Origin: Phytophthora quininea
Lineage: Eukaryota > Oomycota > Peronosporomycetes > Peronosporales > Peronosporaceae
Assembly (NCBI GenBank): GCA_011947345.1
Contig: JAAVTG010000048.1
Span: 47,769 to 111,768 of the forward strand
Length of the DNA stretch: 64,000 nt
Direction: 5' to 3'
The translations under genes and the position numbers were made by a program. Positions 42,229 to 53,278 of the stretch are shown piece by piece. The notes below the pieces were generated by a model that worked only from the letters and a program-made list of their open reading frames with translations, made no database searches and was not told the DNA's origin. Every line of letters starts with the position of its first letter. The first letter of the stretch is position 1.

Positions 42229-42485
42229 TGTTGTAAATATGGTAGCACTTACTCCTGAACAAGCCAAACGACTAGAGCTGCTGTATTTACGGTAACTTTG
42301 GCGAGGAAGCGTGAGAGTTGGAAACCAGAGGACTTCACTACCGACTCTGGTCACGACGTGGACACTTGATAGAAAATTGTGAAGTAAATGTATTTGAACG
42401 CTGCTGTATGCCTTTTCGCTACGCGGCTCTCCGCTGCGATATCTTAAACGGTTTTTTCTGAACGAACGGTGGAGGAGCCACCACA
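42229..42485 (-). repeat. Element B 5' LTR
   Basis: 257 bp, two mismatches to the 3' LTR. I see no clear TGG primer-binding site directly beside it. Confidence 0.93.
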
Positions 42486-42490
42486 AGCAA

Positions 42491-42860
42491 CTCGCACAGC
42501 AGAGGATTTGTGTGGTGAGGCTTCGAGTGTTCTAGAATAGCTCATATGCTAGCGAGTAGTAGGAAGTCTTAACTAACATGATCACTTTCCATTTTGCATC
42601 GTCAAGTACACGCGCAATCGTTATTGGAACATCAGCTATCACTTATTGTATCTGTCTGTTGAAGCATATACGAAACAGCATATTTCTACAATTATTATAA
42701 AAACATTACCACAACAATTATAAAGAATATTGTTATTGTTATTGTTGCGGTTGAGGCGACTACGCCCGAGGCGCGCTATGCAGCAACCTCGCCTACAGAC
42801 TCTACGGCACGCCGAGAACCTGCGGTAGCTACCTATATTATAAAAAATAGCCAATAACCC
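42491..42860. other. AT-rich intergenic stretch
   Basis: No gene. Contains ACAACAATTATAAAGAATAT facing TTGTTATTGTT (an imperfect hairpin near 42705-42750) and then a GC-rich patch, a composition switch that could mark a small non-autonomous element. Confidence 0.4.
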
Positions 42861-43965
42861 ATGCAGTGCTGGAAGCGATGGGTGGACCCTTGCGTTCCCC
42901 GTAGCAATCGGTGGCATTCGAGTTGTGTGGGACTCGTCACTACGTCGGCAGTTCTTAGGGACCACTTCGTGGCGGCTCTACGTGAGCTGGCCCGAAGTTC
43001 TGACGATGACATGGCGGTGGCTCGAAGCGGCCAGTTTCTGACAAAACATTTAAAAACTTTCGAGCTCGAAAAGAGGATTTTAGTTCGACTGGCGGATACT
43101 GCACGGGTGGTTCAATTATTGCAACGAACGATCAAGTCGGTGTTGGGAGTTTCGGACGAGTTAGGAGACACAGTCGGCGATAAATGGTACCAAGACTTGA
43201 GGGAGGAACGACAGGTATGGCTACAACAAGTGGAAAGTTTACTTTGAAATGAAGCTTTATTGCCTCAAGAGATTGGCAACGAGGCGCAGCAAGTGGAGAT
43301 TTTAACGTTATTGAAGCATCAAGTGGATGAACTAGGATACGTGTTGACTCCGGAAGAATTGGACGTTGTTTCGGCTGTATTTGATATCGTGGCAAGTCGT
43401 GGGAATGTGATAGTAGGGGAACTGCCGAGTTGGTTTGCTACGTCAGAGTTGGAGTGGTTCCGAGCCAAGACTTCTCCAGTACAAGAAATAGAAGAAGCGT
43501 GTATCCGTCAGGCCAATGTGTGGACTCAATTTCACCACCCGAACGTGCGAAAGGTGTTTGGCTCGTGCCATGTAGCGGATCCGATCGTTATCCACGAAGC
43601 GTGCGATGAACTTCCGTTTTACACGCTAAGAGGGACAAAAAGACGAGAAGAGAGAGAGGTAGGAAGAGGAAAAGTGCGAAATATGTGATGAAGAAAGCGT
43701 ACGTTACGTGGGGTCATTTAATGGAGTGCGCATTGGGTCTCCAGTACGTCCATGACCGCGGTATCGTGCACCAGAAGCTTTCTGCAAGACATCTTTATTC
43801 CCCAGTCGTCGCAGAAAGGCGTTCTGAGTGGTATTGGACTGCTGCACTACTCAGAAATAGGTCTCAGCAGTCTTAGGGGGGTGGAGATTCTTTGATTCAT
43901 TCAGATGTTCATGCGTTTGGACGTGCTATCCTCGAAATTCTAATTGCAGACCGTCTGAATAATAG
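42861..43965 (+). pseudogene. Tandem kinase gene, first (pseudo)kinase part, cut by element C
   Basis: Helical N-terminal region (LTKHLKTFELEKRILVRLAD, WYQDLREERQVWLQQVESLL), then ELEWFRAKTSPVQEIEEACI, ANVWTQFHHPNVRKVFGSCH (the kinase N-lobe HPN block), VTWGHLMECALGLQYVHDRG and IVHQKLSARHL in place of HRDLKxxN. The catalytic Asp is absent, so this first domain is a pseudokinase. Three frames are used (changes near 43250 and 43685), perhaps introns. The last codons, AFGRAILEILIADRLNNS, are in the helix F/G part and stop at the ATAG duplication of element C; the gene resumes at 54159. Confidence 0.6.
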
Positions 43966-44845
43966 TGTAATAAACCCCGTGGTGGCAACGACCGTAACCC
44001 GGATCGCCATGGCCAGAACCAGGAAAAGACGTACGTGGAGGTGGACGCCGAAGACGGATGCTGCGACGAGCAGTAGAGTCGGGCTGACGAAAAACCGCAA
44101 GCCAGCGGCGGTTTTAGATCTCGCGACGGGTGGCGCGGAGTGACGAAAGGTAGCGACGGTTCGATGGTGTGGCCAAGAGCAGCGGCTCGAGGGCGCAGTT
44201 GATAATTTGCGCAACCGAGCACAGGAGAGCCGAGCACAAGGAAGTTGAAAAGTCGCACAGGAGCGCACAGTAGTTGGAAGTCGCACGTGGTGACGTTAGA
44301 CAGCGACACGGACAGGAACAGCAAGCCGACACACAGGTCGGCCGGCTCACGAGCAGAAGAAGACAGCGACCAAAGGGATCGCGACGTTGCAGAGGCCCGG
44401 CGGGGAAGCTCGTCGAGGTCACGGTGAGGCCCAGCGAGGAAACTCGTTGAGGTCACGATAGGCCCAGCGGGAAACTCGTTGAGGTCACGGTAGGCCCGGC
44501 GGGAAAACTCGTCGAGGTCACGTTCTAGGTCCGGCGACCGCCTTGGCAGTCGTCGAGATCACGTTGGAGGGCCGGTGGTCGTAGAGATCGCCGAGCTCAC
44601 GTTTGAGGACCGGTGGTCGTAAGGATCGCTGAGTTCACGGTGGTAACAGTAGTTGAAGTCGGAACAGGTAGTTAATAGAAATTGGTGATAGCACCGGCGC
44701 GAGGAACTCAGTTGGTTCCTCGTCGGCCATCGGTTGTTGGAGAGTTACGTTGAGAGGGGAAGGAGAAGCTCGAACCCGTCGGAAAGCGGGGTCAGCATCT
44801 GAGCGCGACTGCCCCAGGAGCGGGGGTAATCAAGAGCTCATTACA
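43966..44845 (+). repeat. Element C 5' LTR
   Basis: 880 bp. The right part contains repeated AACTCGTTGAGGTCACG-type units (44400-44530), a short tandem series inside the LTR. Confidence 0.93.
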
Positions 44846-44861
44846 TGGTGGTCATACAGGG
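44846..44861 (+). promoter_or_regulatory. Element C primer-binding site
   Basis: TGGTGGTCATACAGGG begins immediately after the LTR and starts with TGG, as needed to pair with a tRNA 3' end. The tRNA is not identified. Confidence 0.65.
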
Positions 44862-44878
44862 GCCTATTAAAGTGAAGA

Positions 44879-47003
44879 TTGGATACACTACAGCTAGCAG
44901 TTACGAGGATGACGACGACTCGAGCAGGCACGGTGACAGCGCCAGTGGGAACGGCGGCAAGTTCACTGCCAGCGACGGTGGCCGCCACGGATTCAGCGAC
45001 GGTGACATTATCGGATGGTACGACGGCTGATGGGATGGGCCGGAGTGCGACGACCGCGGCCACAGTTGTTGATGAAGGCCAGACCACAACGAGTTCAGCA
45101 CCGGCAGCCCGAAGTGTGACGACTGGGAATGATCCCACGACGGCGATGACAGGAGCCATGGACTCGGTGACGGTGACGGCTGTGATGCAGGTGATGATGA
45201 ACGCGATGAATCGATTGGAAGCTCGCTTGGATGGTTTGGAGATGAGTAGCTCAACAGTGACGGCGACTTCAGCACCACCAGCACCGGCGACAACAGCGTG
45301 TTCGGTTGCTCAGGCATCGGCGGTGGGTACAGGAACAAGTGCACCTGCAACGACTCCGGCCGTGACGCCTCAGACGGCAGTGGCAGCTTCGGTGGACCTG
45401 GCGGTAACGGCAGCACCCCGCAAACGGCCATGACGATGACGGCCGCAGAGTCTCGACAAACGAGCATCCGCAGCGCGAATTCGATACGCAGAACTGGCAG
45501 TCGACACAGCGTGAGATTGCCTAGAAGACATGATGGTGGTGATCCTGGTGACGGGAGTAGTTCGGACAGCTCTAGTAGCTCTAGCGGCTCGGACATCTCC
45601 AACAGCGGTCAGTCAGACAGCTCAGCGACACAGCAACACGGACGACGACCCCATCGACGACACGGGGAAGACGTCGGAGTGAACGCCACAGTCGGCGGCG
45701 ACGATCATTCAAGGACCTGGAGTTGCCTTCGTATACGCCATCGCCGACGGCCTCGGTGTCGACATGGATTGATCGGGTAGATTTGGCTCTGGAAGGTGCC
45801 AGGAGAGCTGGACGAGGTCACTGGACTGATGAGGAGCTCTACTACCCGTTGGGTAACAAGTTGTTGAGCACGGCAGCAACTTGGTGGGTACAAATGAACC
45901 GTCGACTCAATGATCGAGACCGCACTTGGACATACTTGAAAGAAGCCCTATTGCGACGTTATGGAGATAGATTGAATCTGGCCCAGGCAGAGCGACGGGT
46001 TTACAAACGGAACCGGTGGAAAGGTGAATCGTATGCAGACTTCGCCGCTGGTCTGAGGAAGGTAGCCGGCCGAAACGATGTGAGCGAGAGAGTACTGCTA
46101 ACCCAGTTCTACAACGGAATAGATATGACGGTACGCGCACTGATACGGCAGCAGCAGCCCGGACCGACGACGCTTGAAGAAGCTGTCGATAGAGCGTTGG
46201 ATATCGACGACAGGGATGAAAATGTGGCGTTGGGTATGGCGATTAACGGACAATCGTGGCCACCAGACCAAGAACCCCGCTTTCAGACCGACGTAACAGG
46301 CAATGAAGTCCTGATACCAGGTGTCGGACGAGCGGCTCTGGCGGTGGAAAATGCGGTAAGCGGTGTCCGCGAGGCGGCACATATGGAGGGCGTTGCGGTG
46401 TTCACCAATGCCCGTGGTGTGTACAATCCTGCGACCGGCATATGGGAGGCTCCGGAAGGATGAGTTTGGAATGGACAAGCATGGGTGATTTCGGGCAAAC
46501 GAGCGAAGAGACAGTCGTGGCAGAAGGATGCAGTTGACAAACGACCGGTGAAGAAGGTCGATAAGAAGGCGAAGGCCCTGCGTATCCGACGAGTGGTAGC
46601 GTCGAGCGAGGACGACGAGTCTGGACGAGAGGAATTGCCGCCCAAACGGAATGGGAAGTCCAAGCGGATTCAACGGCCAGATGACTCCGAGGACGAAGAC
46701 GACAATGATCTGGACGACTACCCGCCGCCCAAGCGAAGGAAACGACCGAAAGCAGTGGTACGTAAGGTAGCAGATGGTGGACAGCACAACACGCCAGAAG
46801 TGAAGCCCCAGCCGGCGCCAGCAGTACCATCGACCCCACAGTTCGCGACGAGGTATGGTGGCCAGAACTGCTACGCGTGCGGCCAGTTTGGACACTTCGC
46901 AGATAAATGTCCTGACCCCGAGGCCAAGGCAAGGAACGATGCCTACCTGGCCAGACGGGCAGAGTTAAAGCGATCACAGGGAAACGAGGAGCGGGCGCAG
47001 TAG
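44879..47003 (+). pseudogene. gag: Element C Gag
   Basis: Three frames in order. 44879-45433 is a Thr/Ala/Val-rich leader (low complexity). About 45700-46463 is the capsid (MPSYTPSPTASVSTWIDRVD, ATWWVQMNRRLNDRDRTWTY, YADFAAGLRKVAGRNDVSER). 46485-47003 is a basic/acidic linker (RRVVASSEDDESGREELPPK) ending in one zinc knuckle, CYACGQFGHFADKC (CX2CX4HX4C). The frames are adjacent, so the breaks are probably small indels. Gag binds and packages element RNA. Confidence 0.78.
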
Positions 47004-47046
47004 GGGTATACAGCGTCCGCAACCCCGCCAAGATCCCCAGGAACCA

Positions 47047-47700
47047 GTGACTGAGACGGAGAGATCGATGTTGAACGACAGCGACATCAGTAGACATCAG
47101 CTGACGGCAACCTCAGTTGCACCGAGAAACAGCGACCAGGACGAAGAGACGTCGGCAGTTGGTGACACTGCCGGATGGGTGACGGTAGTAGCGGCCGAAG
47201 CAGCCACGGCTGCTCACCTTGAGACGGATGAAGAAACGAAGAGCAGCGAAGACCGTAAAGCTCCGGTGCGTATGGCCATCAGCGCGGCAGTGAACGACGA
47301 AATGGCAGAGCAAGATGGCGACCGGGCGAAGCGATACGTAGCCACGGTTCGGCCCGACATCACGGCTAGGAGATACCAGCACCGCACCTCCCCACAGTAC
47401 GACAGCAGCCCCGGGGCAGTGATGTTGGCAGTGTTGACAATGGCCCACAAAGTGAGGAAGGCGCGGGCTGTAGCGGTGAATTCGATGACCGTAGTAGCCG
47501 TGCTGATGACGACGTTGGTGGTGGTGACATAGCGAGTAACAACGCCGCCAGACGCTGCCAAAGTGAGGAAGGCGCGAGCAGTGCCAGTGGTGACAGTACC
47601 AGCCAACAGTTACGAAGTGAGGAAGGCGCACATGACGGGCGTACAGATGACCAGACAGAAGATTGCCGCGATGGCGAGCCCCGACTTGGAGAGGAGCTGA
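47047..47700 (+). other. Element C spacer with three polypurine-like repeats
   Basis: An Ala/Thr/Val-rich open frame (47047-47532) that looks like compositional coding rather than a folded protein. It is followed by DNA with GTGAGGAAGGCGC at about 47452, 47563 and 47616, matching the core of the element's own polypurine tract (GAGGAAGGCG at 53269). Confidence 0.5.
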
Positions 47701-47708
47701 CCGACAAG

Positions 47709-48680
47709 GTGTTGACCGAATTCGGTAGCGTTGCCGCGGTGCGATTCGCAATGAAGGCCCAACGCAAAGAAGACAAACACAGTCGAGTTGAGAAAGCAGG
47801 CAGACGCAAGGCAAAGGTAGTGTTGAGTGACGAGGACGTGGACGCTGTGGTGGCCCAGATCGATGCTGAGCAACAGGATCGACGGCACCAGCAAGCCGTT
47901 CAAGCTCGAGCGGAAGTTGCCGAACGTCGACGCCTCGGTGAGACGGCAGGAACGCAACAGCAGGGCCACACGAAGGCGCGGATGAGTCTGCTACGACAAT
48001 CGGTAGCAGGTAGTGATGAAGTCGTAGAGACTGTGGGTGAACGACGATTGATGGTGGCAGCAGATGATGGACTCCCAACAGCGACGATGTTTGTGGACGG
48101 TGGATATCGCGCGGTTAAGCTGGACAGTTGTGCGAGATATTCGGTAGCTGGTACAGCGTGGATGATGAGAGGTGAACGCTCACGAGAAAGAGCACCGGTG
48201 GACTTTGTGGAAGGCATCGGCGGATTCTTGCTCGCCGTTCTCGGTGTATGGACTTTCGACATGGTGAATTCCTACGGGCAGGGCGTTACGATTAAGGCGT
48301 GCATTGTTGAAGGTTGCGCTGAGGAGTTCCTGATAGGGGTCGACTTCATGCAACAACACCATGCAGTGATGGACTTCGCTACGAATGAAGTACGGTACGA
48401 TGAGCAGCAGCGGCAGATTGTGATCCCGTTCCGCACTGACATCAACAACAGTGAGAGAAAGATAGCACCAGTTCGGGTGGCGACAAGGTCGAGATGCCGA
48501 CGACGAACGGTGAAGCTGATAGAAGTGGCAGTAGCAGCTCCCGACGGTGAGATTGGTTTGTTCGTGCCTACAGCAAACTGTAGTTCGGTGATGCTGGCAA
48601 CCACGGTGACGACGGCACGCCATGGTAAGGCGGTGGTCTCGGGTATCAACGTCGGTGGTGACAAAGTCAAACTACCGTCG
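47709..48680 (+). CDS. Element C protease region
   Basis: Frame 47709-48737. Lys/Arg-rich N-terminal half, then a retropepsin-like domain: VKLDSCARYSVAGTAWM (DSC at the usual D-S/T-G position, so the Gly is replaced by Cys), GVWTFDMVNSYGQGVTIKAC, EEFLIGVDFMQQHHAVMDF (the conserved LG(V/M)DF block). Beyond about 48668 the true pol frame continues one base over; an A run there is one short. Activity is doubtful without the DTG glycine. Confidence 0.7.
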
Positions 48681-50686
48681 AAAAAGAACTGGGCACCTGG
48701 ATCCCGATCGACAAAGACGTGCAGCTGTTGGAAGTGAACGGTGAATTGGACCCGGCACGAATTGAAGAGTGGCTGGCGGAGCTTGGTGACTGTGATACAC
48801 CGCTGGAAAACGAGGACGAGTTGCACATCGGGACTGAAGACAAAGACGCACGACGGCTGATGTTGAGGTTGTTGAGGGCTTACAGCGAAGTGATTGTGAA
48901 TACTGGTGATTGTCCACCAGCAACGGCTTTAGAGGTGGAACACCATATCGACACTAGTGATGCCGCCCCGTTGATGATTAAACGGCGTCGCCACGCTCAA
49001 GCTGAGGACAAGATAGTTGAAGAGAACGTGCGAAAGATGCTCGACGCCGGTGTGATTGAAGAGGGCAATGGAGCATGGGGATTTCCGGTAGTTCTCGTAC
49101 GAAAGAAGGATGGTGAAGTCAGGTTTTGCGTCGACTACCGAGCACTCAATAGCATTACAAAGAAAGATGTTTACCCTTTGCCTCGTATTGATGAAACGCT
49201 GGACGCGCTCGGAGGTGCTCTATTGTTTACGACGTTGGATTTGAAGGCGGGGTACTGGCAAATACGCGTCGCTGAACAGGATCGCGACAAGACCGCCTTC
49301 ACCTCGAAAATGGGGCTGTACAGGTTTCTGCGGATGCCGTTCGGATTAATGAACGCGCCATCCACGTTTCAAAGAATGATGAACGGTGTTCTACGGGGTC
49401 TTAACTGGTTGACGTGCTTAGTATATTTGGACGACATCGTGATCTTTACGAAGGGTAGCATTGAGCAGCATGTGTTAGAAGTGGCAGCGGTGCTCGAGAG
49501 ATTGTCGATGGCAGGACTCACGCTCAAATTGAAGAAGTGCAGATTTGCCGCGGAATCTATAGAGTACCTAGGACACGAGCTGAGTCGCGAAGGTGTTCGT
49601 CCGGTCGAACGACTTGTGACAGCCGTGACCAAGTTTAAACGTCCGAAAGACGCGAAAGGTGTGAGGAGTTTTGTTCATTTGGCGGGATACTACCGCAAGT
49701 TTATTGAAGGTTTCGGCACGATAGCAGCACCATTGACCAAGTTGCTCAGAAAGGATGTTCCGTGGCGGTGGGAAGATGAACAAGAATGTGCTTTCGAACA
49801 GCTGAAGCGAGCATTGACGACAAAGCCCTTACTGGTCTACCCTGACTTTGAACGACCCTTTAGGCTGGTGACGGACGCTAGTAAGGTGGGTCTCGGCGCG
49901 TGTCTGATGCAGGACCAAGGACACGGCTGGCAGCCCATTGCGTATGCGAGCAAGGTGAATAGCAGAACGGAGTCAAACTACTCCATCACAGAGTTGGAAT
50001 GTTTAGCTGTGGTGTGGTCAGTGAAGCTATTCCGGCCGTATTTGTACGGCCGAGCTTTCACCATTGTGACAGACCACTCGGCGTTGAAATGGTTAATGAC
50101 ACGGACAAATTTGGCAGGTCGACTGCATAGGTGGTCGCTTACGCTCCAGGAGTACGAATTCCGAATCGAGTACAGGCCGGGCAGTACGAATGTGGTCGCG
50201 GATGCACTCTCTCGGTCCCCTGCGGCAGTGTTAGCAGTTGTTGGTCGAAGACGAGAACGAAGACGAAAACACCCGGTACCACGAGGACGAGCGGAACCAC
50301 TCGAGGACGAAGGCTCTGTAACGACAGAAGCAGTGCCTCTGCATGAAGGTCAGGCTGCGGTAATAGCAACTGAGGGAGTACCAAGAACAGACGGATTGCC
50401 CTCGACGACACTGGCAGATGCTACGAAAACGGTAGCAACGGTAGCACTTGACGGTAACGGCGAACTACTGTCTGAAGGTGAGGTGGTGGGCGATAAGGAC
50501 GGCCAGCGACGATCGGCCGAAGTAGGCGTGTCGGGTGGTGAGGACGTGCCAGCGACGGTGGCAGTGGCGGCAGGAACAGATGGAAACCCGCACTCGGTAG
50601 AGAGGACGACTACACTAGCAACGAAGACGACCCAACCGCTGAAGGTGGCTAAGCGGCGCGGACAGGGAAGTCGGACGGTCAGGTAG
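48681..50686 (+). CDS. pol: Element C reverse transcriptase and RNase H
   Basis: Complete RT: VVLVRKKDGEVRFCVDYRAL, FTTLDLKAGYWQIRV, RMPFGLMNAPSTFQRMM, active site CLVYLDDIVIFTKG, then YLGHELSREGVRP. RNase H: FRLVTDASKVGLGACLM, YSITELECLAVVWSVKLFRP, IVTDHSALKWLM, ending NVVADALSRSP. After RNase H comes a 120-residue acidic/Thr-rich linker to TAG at 50684-50686. The integrase frame is one base over, the shift lying near 50660. Confidence 0.9.
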
Positions 50687-50727
50687 CTGCTCAACGACCG
50701 ATCACTCGTGCTGAGGCACGGCGACGC

Positions 50728-53265
50728 ATGGAAGCAGCAGCGACTCCGACCGTAGAGATGACGACTCCGCCGGCAGCCACTACCCAAACGGAGGCGGCAA
50801 ATGGAAACGGTAGCAGGGACGGTGATGCAGGTGTTGGTGGGTCGCCGCTGCAGGCGACACTGACGCCGCCAGACGTATCCACGGACGGAAGTGAACGACG
50901 AAGGCAAGGCACTGAATCGGTGACGGCAGTTGGAGGCAGACAAGAGACGACGTCGGCTACGGTGATAGGCGCAGTAGAGCAACATCGACGACAAGAACTG
51001 AGTACGGAAACGCGCTCGATGTCCAACGGAGAAGGTGTCGCCAGGCTGACGACGAACGAGCGAGTTGACGGGCGTCATCAAGCTCGACGGCATCACCGAC
51101 AAGTAGCATGGGCGACCCCGCTGCAGACAGAGAGACCAGTGGCTATGGACCCACAGTATGATACGGTGGATGCCAGCAGCACCACAGAAGGAGGCCGACG
51201 TCTGTCGACAAACGCGTCGCCCAAGACAGCCACGACGATGAGGAAACAGCGGACAGAAGACGAAGGTCGCATGGTGCAGCCTGTGACGGTGGCCGCACGC
51301 AAGGACCAAGATGTGGTGAGTGGTGAAGATGTCGCGCGACGTGCTGTCCGCGTAGTTGGTGAGGATGGCAAGTGGCGCACGATGATGGTGCCGGTGAGAA
51401 CGCCGGATGTGCCCACAATAGGACGACCGCGCGAAGCCGCACGCTCAGTACTACAGAAGACTAAACAACGACCGACGGACGCCGAAGTGACTACGGTGGT
51501 GACGACGCCGAAGTCATCAGGACAACTAACGAGTAGTACAGTGAACAATGACGGACGCAAACGACAGCGTGGCGACGGTGTTGATAATGGTGTTGACGAT
51601 GGTGTTGACGACGATGTTAACGATAGTGAACAAGTGCCAGCGACGCTGCAGTTGACCGACGCAGAGATAATGGCCGCGCAACGACAAAGTAAACTGACAC
51701 AGCAGTTGGTGGGTGCCGGTGAGTACCGAGGCCGGAAGATAGAGAAAGCCTTCGGCTTGGTGATCGTGCACACAGCGAACGGACGGCGGGTGCTGTTGCC
51801 GCCGACACTGTGGGCAATTGTGTTCAAGGAGTTGCACGGATCGATATGGGGAGGTCACTTACGTGAACCCCACACGTACAGTCGTGTAGCACGGCTATAT
51901 TGGTGGCCAGGACTCCGTGGTGGTGTTCGACAGTGGATACGAGGTTGCCAAGAGTGTGGCAGTCGAAAAGCACGACCTCGTCAGGTGATACCGCCGTTGA
52001 GAAGCATTCGTGGTGGAGATGTTGGAGACCGATGGGCTTTGGATGTAGCCGGCCCCTTTCCAGTTGCAGATGGAGGACAGCGATATGTGTTGGCCGCAGT
52101 AGAATACGTAACCAGATACGCAGTAGCGACTTGTGTAGCCGAGCACACGGCGACGAACGTGGCGACCTTTATTATGGAAGAGGTAGTGCTACGGTTTGGC
52201 GTCTTCAGAGAATTGTTAACGGATGGAGCACCCGAGATGACGGGCAAAGTGATTGAGACACTAGTGACGATGCTGCAAGCACGACAAGTAAACCCAGTGC
52301 CGTACAGACCACAATTTATTGGCTTGGTGGAACGCTTTAATCGTACGTGGAAGGATTGTGTGTCAACCTTCATGCAAGAGGAACAGCAGCACGACTGGGC
52401 CTTGTATGTGAAGTTTGCGTTGTATGCCTACAACTCGGCGAGACACACGACGGTAGCACTGTCGCCAAACGAGTTGATGCTAGGAAGAAAGTTACGAGCG
52501 CCAAACGATTTGCTACGAAACCCCGAGGTGACTGAAGCTGGTGACTTGCGAGAGTACCATAACGAATTAGTGGCTGCAATGCGTAGAAGCCACGAGTGTG
52601 CTGAACGGGCGAGACAGAAGGAACAAGAACGTCAAGCACGGTACTACAACAGACGTGTACGCAACAACAGGAACTTTTCGGTCGGAGATCGAGTGTGGGT
52701 GTTCAGTCCACCACGAGGACCGAATGCGACTAAATTTGTGCACATGTGGATGGGTCCCATGCGAGTGATTGAGCCAGCAGGCTACGACAACTTTCTTCTG
52801 GAACAAGAGGACAGAGTTGGTCAGCCGGAGTCATTAATAGCCCATGTGTCATTTTTGCTGAGCTATCATTACCCAACTCCATTGCTACCGCAAGCAGCTG
52901 ACGATATCCTGGAACAGCTACGATATGAAGATGAAGGCGACGAAGTGCACGCTGACACGACGGCAAGGACGCTTGTACTCTCAGCGAAGACGGACGATAC
53001 TGCAGTCACGTATGGATCAGGTGTCAAACGAAGTCGCAGAACAATGGCTAGTGAGGGCCACCGACACGACCCGAGTAGCAAGCTGGTGGAACTTCGACGG
53101 CGACGACGCAGGAATAGGGCCGGGCAATACGTGCTCGAGTACGAGCTCCGACGCCAAGACGGTGGATGGTGGACTGTCGATGGAAAGCAACCGAAAACCA
53201 AGTGGTGTGGTGTCCGCGAATACGAACGATATTTCGACAACGGACGGGTTGTGGAAAACCCGTAG
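50728..53265 (+). CDS. Element C integrase
   Basis: 845 codons. A long Thr/Arg-rich N-terminal linker, then the integrase zinc finger (LHGSIWGGHLREPHTYSRVA, CQECGSRK) and catalytic core with Asp in WALDVAGPFPV, Asp in LLTDGAPEM and Glu in IGLVERFNRTWK. Then NSARHTTVALSPNELMLG and a GPY-type block (VGDRVWVFSPPRG, MWMGPMRVIEPAG). The C-terminal tail ends with RAGQYVLEYELRRQDGGWWT, WCGVREYERYF, possibly a diverged chromodomain-like segment. All catalytic residues are present. Confidence 0.88.
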   Translation: MEAAATPTVEMTTPPAATTQTEAANGNGSRDGDAGVGGSPLQATLTPPDVSTDGSERRRQGTESVTAVGGRQETTSATVIGAVEQHRRQELSTETRSMSNGEGVARLTTNERVDGRHQARRHHRQVAWATPLQTERPVAMDPQYDTVDASSTTEGGRRLSTNASPKTATTMRKQRTEDEGRMVQPVTVAARKDQDVVSGEDVARRAVRVVGEDGKWRTMMVPVRTPDVPTIGRPREAARSVLQKTKQRPTDAEVTTVVTTPKSSGQLTSSTVNNDGRKRQRGDGVDNGVDDGVDDDVNDSEQVPATLQLTDAEIMAAQRQSKLTQQLVGAGEYRGRKIEKAFGLVIVHTANGRRVLLPPTLWAIVFKELHGSIWGGHLREPHTYSRVARLYWWPGLRGGVRQWIRGCQECGSRKARPRQVIPPLRSIRGGDVGDRWALDVAGPFPVADGGQRYVLAAVEYVTRYAVATCVAEHTATNVATFIMEEVVLRFGVFRELLTDGAPEMTGKVIETLVTMLQARQVNPVPYRPQFIGLVERFNRTWKDCVSTFMQEEQQHDWALYVKFALYAYNSARHTTVALSPNELMLGRKLRAPNDLLRNPEVTEAGDLREYHNELVAAMRRSHECAERARQKEQERQARYYNRRVRNNRNFSVGDRVWVFSPPRGPNATKFVHMWMGPMRVIEPAGYDNFLLEQEDRVGQPESLIAHVSFLLSYHYPTPLLPQAADDILEQLRYEDEGDEVHADTTARTLVLSAKTDDTAVTYGSGVKRSRRTMASEGHRHDPSSKLVELRRRRRRNRAGQYVLEYELRRQDGGWWTVDGKQPKTKWCGVREYERYFDNGRVVENP

Positions 53266-53268
53266 TTT

Positions 53269-53278
53269 GAGGAAGGCG
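53269..53278 (+). promoter_or_regulatory. Element C polypurine tract
   Basis: GAGGAAGGCG immediately before the 3' LTR. Confidence 0.7.

Larger units (their letters stand above)
36724..42485 (-). mobile_element. Element B: chromodomain Ty3/Gypsy LTR retrotransposon
   Basis: 5762 bp between perfect 5-bp duplications AGCAA (36719-36723 and 42486-42490). The two 257-bp LTRs begin TGTTGTA and end CCACCACA on the plus strand, with two mismatches. Right to left: gag (42201-40831), a -1 frameshift signal, protease-RT-RNase H (to about 38305), integrase (to about 37505), and a GPY/chromodomain tail. Only two frameshifts, each a homopolymer one base short, separate it from a complete Gag-Pol. A recent insertion and the most nearly complete element here. 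Confidence 0.94.

Noticed and set aside
44901..45602. Long minus-strand ORFs over element C gag and protease (also 46098-46895, 47113-48078)
   Set aside because: They lie opposite real plus-strand frames, have Ser/Leu/His-biased composition of reversed Thr/Asp codons, and show no motifs.
50350..51309. 319-residue minus-strand ORF opposite the RT-integrase linker
   Set aside because: A shadow of low-complexity Thr/Arg coding. Unlike the antisense ORFs of element D, it lies over a plus-strand gene.
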